In this document: one piece after another, positions 20,826-31,176 of the stretch
Position numbering within the stretch: the first letter of the stretch is position 1
Layout of the letters: every line of letters begins with the position of its first letter
Assembly: GCF_004359215.1 (NCBI RefSeq)
Contig: NC_090627.1
Coordinates: 828,550-892,549 of the forward strand
Length of the DNA stretch: 64,000 bases
DNA from: Bremia lactucae
Taxonomy: Eukaryota; Oomycota; Peronosporomycetes; Peronosporales; Peronosporaceae
Direction of reading: 5' to 3'
The notes under the pieces: generated by a model
What the model was told of the DNA's origin: nothing
What the model saw: only the letters and a program-made list of their open reading frames with translations
Databases searched by the model: none
Made by a program: the position numbers and the translations under genes

Positions 20826-22390
20826 CTAAGGAGACCGATGGTGACGCCGACTGTGAGTCGAGCGTCGTTCGGGTGAGGAGGACGGAGAAGGCGAAAAGCT
20901 AACGGACCGATTCCTCCCTCCACGAACAGGACTTGGAGAGCGAAAGACATCACGCGAGTAACGCGGATCCCTCAGCATTATCCGTTCGAAAAGGTCCAAC
21001 CGAGTCTTCAGGCGTTCATAACCCTGACGAGCCTTCGCTGGGACATCAACGAGATCCGAGGTCAGTCGTGAGACTTGACCCTCGAGATCCACAATACGTC
21101 GTTCAGCAGCGCTTAACGCACGTGACTGAACGGACGAAGTTAAGGAGGCCGCGAGTAGGTGGGCGAGATTGCCACTCCTATCGAGCGCCACCTGCACTGA
21201 TGGATGCAGGTGGGAATCAGCGCTTCCTTGTTGGAAGGTTGCTTGCCCACCGCTCCGTTAGGCAAGGGTATCAGATCCTCGTCCATGGAAAGGTTACCCG
21301 AAGAGTTTTGAATCTTGGGAACCGATCGATACCCTACGTGTTGATGTGCCCGGCTTGGTGGCTGCCTATGAAAAGGAGCACCAGCTGAGGCCTCTTCGCT
21401 AGTCTCAAATGGACTAGCAGAAGTAGCCTTGTGAGAAGAAACAGGGGGTACAGTACCGACCATGATTTCTTTCACACGCAAGCAGGCGAAATTAATCCGC
21501 TGCGACCGCTGTTTCATCGCATCGGAATGCAAATGAATGCGGCGCAGGAGTTCCGCCTCGTATTGGTCGGGCGCTTCATTTGAACGCAACACGACCGGGA
21601 TCGGAAAAATACGCCCAAACGATTTTCCCTGAGCCCTCCATGATTGAAAGACGCCATAATAATTATGTGCGTCTACAAGAGCGCGCACTAGGAGCGACGC
21701 TCTTGGCCCGTTTACACGAAGGCATTTAGATGGAGGGGGCATCTTTGGAATGCCACCCGTCACACAGCCACGTTCTAAACGCCTGACTTGTGACACCGAC
21801 TGAGCACGTTCACGTGTCGTCGGCGGAGCTTTAGGCTCCGAATCCTCTATGTTAGAATTAGAACCATTATGGATTATGGTCTGAGCATAAGGCGTTGTGG
21901 TTATACCCAACGGAGAAGCGGCTAAGCCTTAATGAGCAGCGCTCTCATTACCTGACGCTGTGCTTTCCAGCGCAGACGACGAGACAGCATTCGTAAATGC
22001 TGCTGTCTCCATGTTGTGAGCCATGAGAGAATTTTGGATGGGCAACAATGCGCCATCATCCTTCCATAGGAGCTCGTTGTCTGCATCACTACTATGAGGT
22101 TACGGCAACGGTTTCGACTCATTTAAGTCGACAATGAGTGACAAATCAACATCCTCACTGTTAAAGTGGGATGGATCCTTTAACCCTGTTGACGCGACAG
22201 CAGCAGTGGCTGTCGGCGTTCCGACGAAGACATTAGACGCGGCCGGCGAATTAACGCGGCGCGTGCGCTTAGTGTGAGGTTGAGTAGGCGTTTTTGCAGA
22301 TGACCCACCAACGTGGCCCCTTTTAGGTGGCATCTTTGGCGCCGTGTATGGAAACACGTCCGCTAGAGTGATTGAGTGAAGTGGCGGCAC
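20826..22390 (-). pseudogene. Opposite-strand accessory ORF of family-2 Gypsy
   Basis: On the minus strand an N-terminal piece (22100-22390) begins MPPLHSITLADVFPY and has basic stretches (PPKRGH, TKRTRRV), suggesting nuclear import. After frame breaks, 21140-21910 has VNGPRASLLVRALVDAHNYY and APDQYEAELLRRIHLHSDAM. The third piece (20826-21197) has a coiled-coil-like LSAAERRIVDLEGQVSRLTS and an SR-rich tail (RSVSFSPSPSSSPERRS). The pieces add up to about 480 residues. The region to 21390 lies opposite the chromodomain and linker; the rest lies beyond pol. It aligns with 39370-40334. I do not recognise the family. Confidence 0.6.
21190..21395 (+). pseudogene. Family-2 chromodomain
   Basis: GGNQRFLVGRLLAHR, then in shifted frames LVHGKGYPKSFESWEPIDTL and VDVPGLVAAYEKEHQ. 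The SWEP and YEKEH blocks identify a chromodomain. Frame shifts inactivate it. Confidence 0.7.
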
Positions 22391-22465
22391 GTAAAGCTGC
22401 TCGCAGTTCCTCTCGTCTCTCTGACGAAATTAAAAATGTGAATTTGGTCTTAAAGGTGGAGATGT

Positions 22466-23018
22466 TGTAACGAGTTAAAGTTGCCCCAACGTTACACAGT
22501 CCCCGTTAATACACTTGGTGTACTTAAGGGGATGGTCAATTATAAAATAATAGTAATTAGACCCAGCACTCGGGTGTGATGCACATTTGTGACCAACCCT
22601 TGTGTATGTGATGCAATTGGGTGCATTCACATTAGGAGGGATGACGCCCAGCGTCATCCGTGATGATGGCTAGCGTCATCCGTTACGCGAGGTATCTAGA
22701 AAGATACGCTCGCAATACATATTAAGTGATATCTATAGAGATGACATTTTATTGGTAAAAATACGTATTTATTTTTCATGCGAATGAATATAAATCAGTC
22801 TGAAAACTACTTCCTAGTTGGTAAGTGCGCACGAGGAGCCGGATTGCCGCTCCCGTGACGACACTTAACCAGAGTACTTAGTGTGTTGGGTAAGGTCGCT
22901 AAAGCGCCCACCACAACTACCTCACTGCACGCAAGAGAAGCAGGTTAAATCGCTTCTTCGCTGTGCTAGGGTGTGTGTCTAAGGAGAGCGTGGCCGCATT
23001 ACGACGCGTCCACCTACT
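22466..23018 (+). repeat. 3' LTR of family-2 element (553 bp)
   Basis: It starts TGTAACGAGTTAAAGTTGCC after the purine-rich AAAGGTGGAGATG and ends CCACCTACT. It pairs with 13483-14036. Confidence 0.85.
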
Positions 23019-23402
23019 TGTAACGCCATTTATATAAGAGGATTAGCATATCCTCTATGAGGAAATAAATAAAGAAGTACAAAGCTATTATCTCTATTAA
23101 TAATTTGCCTTTATCGTTCCAATATACCAAATTTGGTAATATTGATGCAATAAGACATTAGTTGTATTGATTACTTAAAATTACTTTTAAATCAACCGCG
23201 CCAATCGTCTCAAGACACGATTGTGCAATGCGCAAGTAGGCGCTATACATAGTTTGTTATTAATTTAATAAAGTCAGTAGTAGATAGAAGATCGTTACGT
23301 CGATCCTTAATATAACAGTACAATTTCACTTTTTCCCTTAGAATTAACCCCTGGTAGCTAGGACTTCCTAGCTACTTAAAATATTACTCTCAACGTCATT
23401 TA
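23019..23402 (+). repeat. Type-B LTR, resumed after the family-2 insertion
   Basis: It begins TGTAACGCCATTTATATAAGAGG and carries the type-B landmarks (ACCAAATTTGGTAATATTG, GCGCAAGTAGGCG). The first five bases are the right target-site duplicate. It is the 3' LTR of the element at 8620-13482. Its own end is lost because a type-A LTR begins at 23403. Confidence 0.75.
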
Positions 23403-23845
23403 TGTAACGGGTGTATCGTTACATGAAATTAACACTTAAGGTTGTTAATTAATATATTATCTATTTGGAGAATATTACTTTATATAGTAATGCTCGGAAA
23501 TCTTATCCATAAATAGGTATAAGCCGTTATATCTATTTATCCCGCAGACAAATCAGCTGTAGAGATATTCAAAAGAGAGATACAGATAAGATAAGATAAG
23601 ATGAGAATTCAACTGCATGTTTAGTATTAGATTATAATTAAGTTAGCATTTACAAGATAGATAGAGGAGATACTTAATTATCTTAATACAGTTTTCATTT
23701 ATACCTCTTTAAGCTAGCTACCTTAAAGAAAAGTCTTCCTCTGCACGTACTAGTGTACGTTAAGTGACGTAAGGCACCACTTGCAACTGAAGCAGTGCGA
23801 AGTGGACTTGTGATGAAACAGTACAAGTCGTAGTGCGCTGTTACA
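23403..23845 (+). repeat. 5' LTR, type A (443 bp)
   Basis: It starts TGTAACGGGTGTATCGTTAC and ends GTAGTGCGCTGTTACA. It is closely related to 2072-2518. Confidence 0.85.
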
Positions 23846-23847
23846 TC

Positions 23848-23860
23848 TGGTAGCACTTTG
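23848..23860 (+). promoter_or_regulatory. tRNA primer binding site
   Basis: TGGTAGCACTTTG, two bases after the LTR. Confidence 0.75.
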
Positions 23861-23892
23861 TCCGTCCAAGGACCACATTTCCTTCATCTAAC

Positions 23893-24950
23893 ATGGACAT
23901 GTCAGATGATAAAGGGAGAACGCATCACGTTTCGCAAAAAAGCTACTCCGTTCTAAGTGAAATAGAAAGGAGTGCGGTCGAACGAATGAGTGTGACCGTA
24001 GGGAACGATGCCATCTTGGCCACACTGTCCGGTTTGAACAGAGATGCCATCCATTCATCCATCGCCAAGTTCATACAACATGAACTTGACGAGGTGAAGG
24101 ATAAGGTAGCCTCGCTGGATCAGCAAGGCTCTCAACAGGCAGAACTGTTAAGATTACAGCAGGTACAGACCCCTGAACCTGGAATGACGCATACGCGTCG
24201 TCCTGAAACCCTAAATAAACTGACATCTTAAAGTACAGGGGAGTCGAAGAAGACTCCTTCTTGAGATGGTTTGTCGAGTTGGACGATGCCATAAGGGCAT
24301 GTCACATCATCGACGAGCAAATGCAAGTCGCATTTGCTCAATCAAATTTGGCAGCTCGTGCCAAAACTTGGGCATTGGGCCTTAAGCTGCGCGACCCACT
24401 TAGAAAGGAGTGCGGTCGAACGAATGGGTGTGACCGTAGGGAACGATGCCATCTTGGCCATACTGTCCGGTTTGAACAAAGATGCCATCCATTCATCCAT
24501 CGCCAAGTTCATACAACATGAACTTGACGAGGTGAAGGATAAGGTAGCCTTGCTGGATCAGCAAGGCTCTCAACGAGCAGAACTGTTAAGATTACGGCAG
24601 GTACAGACCCCTGAACCTGGAATGACGCATAAGCGTCGTCCTGAAACCCTAAAGAAACTGACATCTCGAAGTACAGGGGAGTCGAAGAAGACTCCTTCTT
24701 GAGATGGTTTGTCGAGTTAAACGATGCCATAAGGGCATGTCACATCATCGACGAGCAACTGCAAGTCGCATTCGCTCAATCAAATTTGGCAGCTCGTGTC
24801 AAAACTTGGGCATTGGGCCTTAAGCTGCGCGACCCAAATGCCTTTGGGTCGCTAGAGGCTTTTAAAGCCCGGCTGAAACAGACGTTTGAACCTCCTAGGG
24901 CTGAGTTCAGAGCTCGTTCAGAGCTTCTGAAGCTCAATCAAGGCAAGCGC
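23893..24950 (+). pseudogene. Family-1 gag with internal tandem duplication (A2)
   Basis: Gag starts MDMSDDKGRTHHVSQKSYS at 23893, continues with IERSAVERMSVTVGNDAIL and a coiled-coil-like ELDEVKDKVASLDQQGSQQ, then stops at 24231. The capsid part follows in another frame (RWFVELDDAIRACHIIDEQM). Bases 23963-24400 are repeated in tandem at 24401-24838. After the second copy the capsid continues (FKARLKQTFEPPRAEFRARS) up to the n. Confidence 0.8.
23963..24838 (+). repeat. 438-bp tandem duplication within gag
   Basis: TAGAAAGGAGTGCGGTCGAA occurs at 23963 and again at 24401, and the two units match with a few substitutions up to GCGACCCA. No other gag copy in the window has it. Confidence 0.85.
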
Positions 24951-24951
24951 N
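24951..24951. other. Unknown base (n): assembly join
   Basis: Plus-strand family-1 gag on the left, minus-strand family-2 5' end on the right. Confidence 0.85.
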
Positions 24952-25005
24952 TTGAGGCTCATCCTCACGTACACACGCAGAGATGCGGGTCGTGGGAAGG
25001 ATTTC

Positions 25006-25016
25006 AAGTGCTACCA
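25006..25016 (-). promoter_or_regulatory. tRNA primer binding site (family 2, minus)
   Basis: The minus strand reads TGGTAGCACTT, followed by GAAATCCTTCCC as in the long family-2 copy. Confidence 0.7.
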
Positions 25017-25018
25017 AG

Positions 25019-25571
25019 TGTAGGCGGGCACGTCGTAATGCGGCCACGCTCTACTTAAGCACACACCCTAGCACAGCGAGGAAGCGGTTAAACCTGCTTC
25101 TCTTGCGTGCAGTGAGGTAGTTGTGGTGGGCGCGCAAGCGACCTCACCCAACACACTAAGAACTCTGGTAAAGTGTCGTCACGGGAGCGGTAATCCGTCT
25201 CCTCGTGCGCACTTACCAAGTAGGTAGTAATTTTCAGACTGATTTATATTTAATAGAATTAAATACAAATACCTATTTTTACCAATTAAAATGTTATCTC
25301 TATAGATATCATTTAATATGTATCACGAGCGTATCTTTATAGATACCTCGCGTAACTGATGACGCTAGCCGTCATCATGGATGACGCTTGGTGTCATCCC
25401 TCCTAATGTGAATGCACCCATGTGCATCGCATCCACAAGGATTCGTCACAAATGTGCACCACACCCGAGTGTTGGGTCTAATTACTATTATTTAGTAATT
25501 GACCATCCCCTTAAGTACCAAATGTACTTAATGGGGACTGTGCAACATTAGGGCAACCCTAGCCCGTTACA
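25019..25571 (-). repeat. Family-2 5' LTR, minus strand (553 bp)
   Basis: The reverse complement starts TGTAACGGGCTAGGGTTGCC at 25571 and ends CCTACA at 25019. Only 68 bases of its internal region (24952-25018, with the primer binding site) remain before the n. Confidence 0.85.
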
Positions 25572-26084
25572 GAAGGTGTGTGTTTTTTGCTTGTAGTGCG
25601 AGGCCGCTTTGGAAGCGCCCGCCCATAGAATGGGCATCAATCCTGCATTTGCCTGTTCTAAGTAAACGTATAAATGCTCGGTGGGTGGTGCAGGGCTGTT
25701 CATTGCGGGGTTCAAAGAATAAATGTTGAAAGTGCTCAAAATGGTTCAATATCAATGTCGTAACGTTGGGATAATGAAAAAGCTGTGGTTACAAAATTTC
25801 AGATCTCTTTCGGTCCAATCAAAAGCCACGACTTCAAATATATATTATAAAAAAATGGGCAGGGCTAATTAACGAAATGATGGGCTGTATAAGTTTTATT
25901 TTTTAATTTGGCATTTTTAAATAATATAACTTAAAATTTCCAATATTAACATACACGGTAAAATTTTAGCACCAATGCGACAGTTCTGTTCATGGGTTGT
26001 TTTTAGTCTTTAAATAAACCCCGTGAATTGCTGCTAAACGCGCGAATGGGCGGTGATTAATGAGTCGTAATACATACATCGATT
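25572..26084. other. AT-rich flank, no gene recognised
   Basis: Just right of the LTR start. No frame in either strand has a recognisable domain. It could be host DNA at the insertion site. Confidence 0.4.
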
Positions 26085-26350
26085 GATATCCAGGAAGCAG
26101 TTTTAAGACTGATTAATTAAAATATAAATAAAAAAATAATAATTAATGAATAAATCTTATCTCTGTAGATGTGCATCCGCTAGACATCAGCCCTTTCAAT
26201 GTGATGCACCTATGTACATCACATGCACAAGGGTGGGTCAATATGTGATCCTCACCCTAGTAGCAGGTCAAATTACATCACATGAAGTAATTGACGTCCC
26301 GTTGAGTGTACTCAACGGGTGTGTAACATTAGGCACTTTAGCCCGTTAGA
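26085..26350 (-). repeat. Diverged family-2-like LTR fragment, minus strand
   Basis: It ends on the plus strand GTAACATTAGGCACTTTAGC CCGTTAGA and has the GTGATGCAC, ACAAGGGTGGGTC and GAGTGTACTCAACGGG blocks that correspond in reverse to family-2 LTRs. It is much more diverged than the other copies. Confidence 0.6.
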
Positions 26351-26463
26351 CATTCACAACAAGAAGACTATGGTGTTGTTGTCTAACGCCCCAAAACGTT
26401 TGGCAAACTGAAAAATGGAGAAATGAAAGTATAAATTCTTGCCTGCTCCCATCAAGCCCCCTA

Positions 26464-26610
26464 GTGATGCGTGAGAAAAATCGCCAACGTGTGCCTTCTA
26501 GCCGCAGCATTGGTTGTTCGTTCAAGGCTATCATACCGCGACATGAATCTGGTCATTGGCAAATAGACGATGCCTGTGAAAAACACAACCATAAGCCCTT
26601 TGTGTATTAG
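26464..26610 (+). pseudogene. FAR1/MULE-type zinc-finger remnant
   Basis: A 48-codon plus frame reads RVPSSRSIGCSFKAIIPR, then GHWQIDDACEKHNHKP and a stop. The order GC-x(n)-W-x(n)-HNH is typical of the DNA-binding zinc finger of FAR1-like proteins and Mutator-like (MULE) transposases. No transposase domain is seen after it; a CAG-rich microsatellite follows at about 26610. I read it as a decayed DNA-transposon piece. Confidence 0.5.
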
Positions 26611-26870
26611 CCCCAGCAGCAGCAGCAGAATCAGCACCAACCGCACCAACCGCATCAACGACACACACGGCACCTGCAACAGTTGTTAGAAATGTAGATT
26701 TAGATCAAGTAGTTCAGACTTCTAGAAACCACAAATTTCTAATTTCATTTTGGTTTTATTTATTTGAATTTGAATAATTCATTGCAACTTTAATTAATGA
26801 TTTGGAAGCCATAACTTTCACTAAATGTATTTTCATTTGAGGGGGGGGGCTGATTAAAGAAAAAGTGGGG

Positions 26871-27308
26871 TGTAACGGGGTGTATCGTTACATAAAATTA
26901 ACACTTAATGGTTGTTAGTTAATTTTTTATCTAAAGAGCAGATTATATTTATGGAATATTACCTTACATGGTAATATTCATAAAGCTTATCCATTGGTAG
27001 ATAAAGACCATTATATTTACTTTCTCCGCGTTCCAGTCAGCGCTGGACGCGCGCAAAGAGAAAGACAGATAAGACTTTATTACATGTTTTGTATTAGCTT
27101 ATAATTAAGTTAGTATTAAGTGATAGACAAGAAGACTTAATTATATTATATACAGTTATATTATAAACCTTTTTTAAAGCAAGTGTTTAAGAAAGAGTCT
27201 TTCTCTGCACGTACTAGTGTACGTGAAGTGACTTGAGCACCACTCGCACTGAAGCAGTGCGAAGTGGACTTGTACTGGAGCAGTACAAGTCGGCAGTGCC
27301 CCGTTACA
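26871..27308 (+). repeat. 5' LTR, type A (438 bp)
   Basis: It starts TGTAACGGGGTGTATCGTTA and ends AGTGCCCCGTTACA. The ends form a perfect TGTAACGGGG / CCCCGTTACA inverted repeat. Confidence 0.9.
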
Positions 27309-27310
27309 CC

Positions 27311-27323
27311 TGGTAGCACTTTG
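27311..27323 (+). promoter_or_regulatory. tRNA primer binding site
   Basis: TGGTAGCACTTTG, two bases after the LTR. Confidence 0.8.
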
Positions 27324-27358
27324 TAGTCCGTCCAAGGACCACATTCTTATCATCTAAC

Positions 27359-28210
27359 ATGGACATGTTAGATGATAATGGAAATACGCATCACGTTTCG
27401 CGTGATAGCTACTCCTTTCTGAGTGACATAGAAAGGAGTGCGGTCGAACGAATGAGTTCGACAGTAGGGAACGATGCCATCTTAGCCATGCTGCCCGGTT
27501 TGGACAGAGATGCCCTCCATTCAGCCATCGCCAAGTTCATATAACATAAACTTGACGAGGCGAAGGAGAAGGGGAAGGTAGCTTTGCTTAATCAGCAAGA
27601 CTCTTAACAGGTAGAACTATTGAGGTTACAACAGGTACAAACTCCTGCACCTGGATGACGCACACGCGTCGTCCCGAAACCTTAAAGATTGACATCTTTA
27701 AGTATAGGGGAGTCGAAGAAGACTCCCTCTTAAGATGGTTTGTCGAGTTGGACGATGCCATAAGGGCTCGTCACATCGTCGACGAACAAATGCAAGTCGC
27801 ATTTGCTCAAATTTGGCAGGTCGTGCAAAAACTTGGGCACTAGGTCTTAAGCTGCGCGACCCATGTGTCCTTAGGTCGGTATATGCTTTTAAAGTTCGGC
27901 TCAGACAGACGTTTGAACCGCCTAGGGCTGAGTTCAGAGCTCGATCAAAGCTTCTGAAACTCAAGCAAAACAAGCCTGGGGTTTACGCTTATGCCCAGCA
28001 CATACGACTCTTAGCGAGTTGTATCACAAACAACCCAGTTCACGAACACACGTAGTGGACTGTGGTGCGTCGAATAAATTTATTCGTCACCAGTCGCTAG
28101 AGGGTCGTAGGCTCAAATATGTTGAGCGCGACATCCCTCCAACGAGGATGACGGTGCGTCTAGCGACAGGCGCAACGAGGTTTACCTTGGCTCAGAAAAA
28201 AATATGAGCC
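27359..28210 (+). pseudogene. Family-1 gag fused by deletion to protease (D1)
   Basis: Gag begins MDMLDDNGNTHHVSRDSYS and holds IERSAVERMSSTVGNDAIL to a stop at 27542. The capsid part is at 27655-28055 (RWFVELDDAIRARHIVDEQ; FEPPRAEFRARSKLLK). Directly after NPVHEHT the sequence jumps to the protease active site (VDCGASNKFIRHQSLEG), so roughly 0.5 kb including the zinc knuckle is gone compared with 44890-45500. A second small deletion fuses the two protease halves (RLATGA to RFTLAQKK). Confidence 0.85.
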
Positions 28211-28278
28211 ATGGATCATCTGGCAGCATCGATCCGTAAAGATCCCTCCCTGCCACTTGTTCATCAGATGGCCATCTG

Positions 28279-29900
28279 ATGAACGTCTTGGAGCGTCCAC
28301 AAGCGTGTGGATGTACTACGAAGGAGTGCGATGGCCTCACTTGTGGTACAGTCATAAGTACGACTGCAGAAGATCACAGTAAGATTACTTACCACCCTGT
28401 GGAATCAGCTGCCGGCGGCTTTACGAATGCACAGGCAGCGCTGACGGTCCACCACTCGAATAAGTTTAGTGGATTGAGACATGAATGTACGCCTAGCGGG
28501 CGACATTCAAGGAAGATACCGGTTGTCCAAAATGGACAACACGATGATTTTAGGTCGAGTGGAGAGTCGATCGTAAAGGACCTGATTGTGATAGCGCAAT
28601 CACAGTTGAAAGACGTTGAGGGAATAAGTCCCCACGTACTTGAGGACAAATCTCTTCAAATAGTTAATGCTGAAGTGACTAGACTTCAGCATCCCGAGGG
28701 ATTGATCCCTCGGCAGCCTGTAAATAAATCCCAGGAAGAATCCGAGACATTGAATGTCTTGGTTAATGACGGATCAAGAGTAGGCGCTTCTACTCTTGAT
28801 CTGTATGCGCCTCCGAAGTTAACTTCGGAGATAACTCAACTACCAACCCTAGAACCTAAGCGGTTCTTGAGAGATCTGCATTGTGGGAAAATCAAGCAGA
28901 TCTGCGTACTCGTCACAGAGGACGATTACGTAACCGACATTCGGTCAGCGGTAATTTTTGCAGAGAACGAACGGGTTCTCAGCAGCTCATCGATGGACGA
29001 AAGTGTCCCCGATGTGAAGACTCGGATCGAGATATATATTAGTCAATACTGGGAGTATCGTAAGACAAATCCTTTATACACGGATTTGATTGAATTTAAG
29101 GATGTATTCCCTGAAACAGTTCCATGCGAGTTCCCTAAGGATAAAGGCACTCGACATGAGATCAAGCTCAATATGGACTCGAAGTACTGTGTCATGAAGC
29201 AGTGGTCACTGCCTCGTGAACAAGTACTTGCGATCGATAAAGAATTTATCGATCGATTGAAAGCGGGATATGTGAGGAAGTTAACCTCCCCACATAGCTC
29301 TCTGACCTTCTGTGTGCGAAAGGCCACAGGAGGGTGGCGGATAGTCCACGCATTCAATAAACTGAATGCTGCAACGGTACCGGCTTAAACACCGATACCT
29401 AGAAAATACGGAATCATAGATGGCATGTCTAAGAGTACCATCTTATCGTTTATGGATCTGATGGATGGATTTTATCAGATCCTTATGCGAGAACAAGACA
29501 TCCCGTACACAGCAGTGAGCACTCCCAGTGGGATGCTCTGGGAATGGCTAGTAATGCCATATGGGGCTTAGTGCAACATTCGATAGATGCGTAACGAATC
29601 TGTTGAGACCGGTGCGAGAATTCGCTCTGAGTTATTAACGGTGTATTCGTCTATAGCCGGACTTATGACGGAAAGACGGACGTGGGAGTTCCTTAAAGTC
29701 ACGTTTATTCTAAAGCATAAGTTGTACGCAAATCTCAAGAAGTTCATATTCGCTGCAAGCGAAATACCACTTCTTGGGTGCAACGTCGGTAAACACGGCG
29801 TGCGCCCTGATCCCGAAAAGATCAAGGCATTTACCGATGGTCAGTTCCAGTCGATGTCAAGGGACTTGGAAAGTTCCTGCGTATTTGCATAAGTACTTCC
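28279..29900 (+). pseudogene. Family-1 protease-RT linker and RT (D1)
   Basis: The longest frame, 28279-29388 (369 codons), covers the linker and the start of RT: FKDVFPETVPCEFPKDKGTR and WRIVHAFNKLNAATVPA. A stop replaces the next Gln. RT continues in the following frames (SFMDLMDGFYQILM, SGMLWEWLVMP). The active-site area is broken and no intact YFDD is read. It ends in KLYANLKKFIFAASEIP. Confidence 0.85.
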
Positions 29901-29999
29901 GCAATTATGCCGAGATGACAGTTCATCTCTCTTGTCTTTGAAAAAAAGACGATAAAACGCTATGGATCGCCGATTGTCGGCATTCCTTCGAAGGTATCA

Positions 30000-30480
30000 A
30001 GCAAAGCTTGATGCAATCGCCCATCTTCGCGATTGCAGATCAAGACAGACCATTCCATGCCGACCCGATTTCGAGCCGGCTGCGCGTTCCAACAGTGAAA
30101 ATAATCCCACTGTTGCAACACTCATTTCAAGTGTTCTGTCATCAACCTTGTTTGATGACTTAAAAAAAAGCCTACGAAGAAGATAAGGGTCCGTTGCGTT
30201 TATTGGATTATCAGATAAATGCATCCGATAATACTTTTTTAATATTTACCGGCTTTATATCGATCGTCATCCGATCGATACACAACACGCAACGGCATAT
30301 TGTATTTCACAGCCCTTGCAGGCGACACTCCATCCCAAATCCCAATGATTTGCGCTTGCGCATCATGTATGAGCGTCACGATGCACCAATAACTGGGCAT
30401 CGTGGACGTGAGAAAACTTAACTCACAGTAAGTCGCGACTTTTATTGGCCCCGCCAGTATCAGTTTATGCGCAAGTACGT
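30000..30480 (+). pseudogene. RNase H deletion scar and integrase zinc finger (D1)
   Basis: The sequence jumps from the RT connection (QSP...) at about 30030 to CCGACCCGATTTCGAGCCGG, which in the 43787 copy lies after RNase H (47990). Thus RNase H is absent. The integrase zinc finger follows at about 30350-30490 (ERHDAPITGHRGREKT; ACEVCQRVKP). Confidence 0.75.
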
Positions 30481-31110
30481 TCGTGCTTGCGAAGTATGTC
30501 AACGGGTGAAGCCCAGCCCTTCATCCCGTGCACCTCTCCAACCTCTACAACTTCCAGCAGAGTGTTGGCAGTCCGTATCTGTGGACTTCGTCTTCGGATT
30601 TCCCGAAAACGACCACAAAAATAATGGAATCCTTGTTTTTGTAGACAGATTCAGCAAGATGGTGCACCTTGCTGCGGTACCAGAGTCGATTACGGCTCCG
30701 GGTTGTGCCCGTGTCTTTATCGACACGGTATTCAAATTCCACGGTTTACTCCGTGAACTGGTCTCGGATAGAGATCCACCGTTATCGGCGGAGTTTGGCA
30801 ATCCGTATTCTGATCTCTCGGAACACGGCTGACTATGTCAACATCCGATCACCCAGAAACGGATAATCAAACAGCGTCCTCGAAGAGATACTTCGAGGTT
30901 ACGTCCAATCGTATCCGAATTGGAGCGAGTTTTTACCGATGGTCGAATTCGCCATCAATAATTCGGTGCATGCGTCTACAACGCATACACCGTTCTTTGT
31001 GAATGGCTTACGCCATCCTCGCATACCGACCCAATTAGAGGGATCCTCTAGTCTAAGGGGGGGGGACTCGCAGGAGCAAAACCAATTCTGGCTCATGCTC
31101 AACACGCGTC
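30467..31110 (+). pseudogene. Family-1 integrase core (D1)
   Basis: It reads VSVDFVFGFPEN, NNGILVFVDRFSKMVHLAAV, GCARVFIDTVFKFHGLLREL and VSDRDPP, and after breaks EFAINNSVHASTTHTPFFVN (about 30945). The catalytic Asp residues of VDF and SDRD are present; stops and a shift near 30830 break the frame. Confidence 0.85.
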
Positions 31111-31176
31111 GAAAATAACAACGACGCGAGTGATGTCAATGTCGAAGAAAACGACATCGAAAATGAGATTGATCTC

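Larger units (their letters stand above)
13483..23018 (+). mobile_element. Family-2 Gypsy chromovirus, long copy with both LTRs
   Basis: It has a 5' LTR (13483-14036), primer binding site, gag, protease, RT, RNase H, integrase, a chromodomain, an opposite-strand accessory frame and a 3' LTR (22466-23018). LTRs of 554 and 553 bp differ at several bases near their start, so insertion is not very recent. Bases 13805-15740 and 15742-17677 are near-identical and separated by a single n. Without one of them the element would be about 7.6 kb, a normal size. All frames are broken. Confidence 0.85.
23403..24950 (+). mobile_element. Family-1 Gypsy copy A2: 5' LTR and gag only
   Basis: It consists of the LTR (23403-23845), a primer binding site (23848-23860) and gag (23893 on). 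It is cut off by the n at 24951, after which an unrelated minus-strand LTR follows. It sits inside the type-B LTR. Confidence 0.85.

Noticed and set aside
26610..26660. CAG/CCA-rich stretch as a coding Gln-rich domain
   Set aside because: A stop precedes it and no open frame continues; better read as a short microsatellite.
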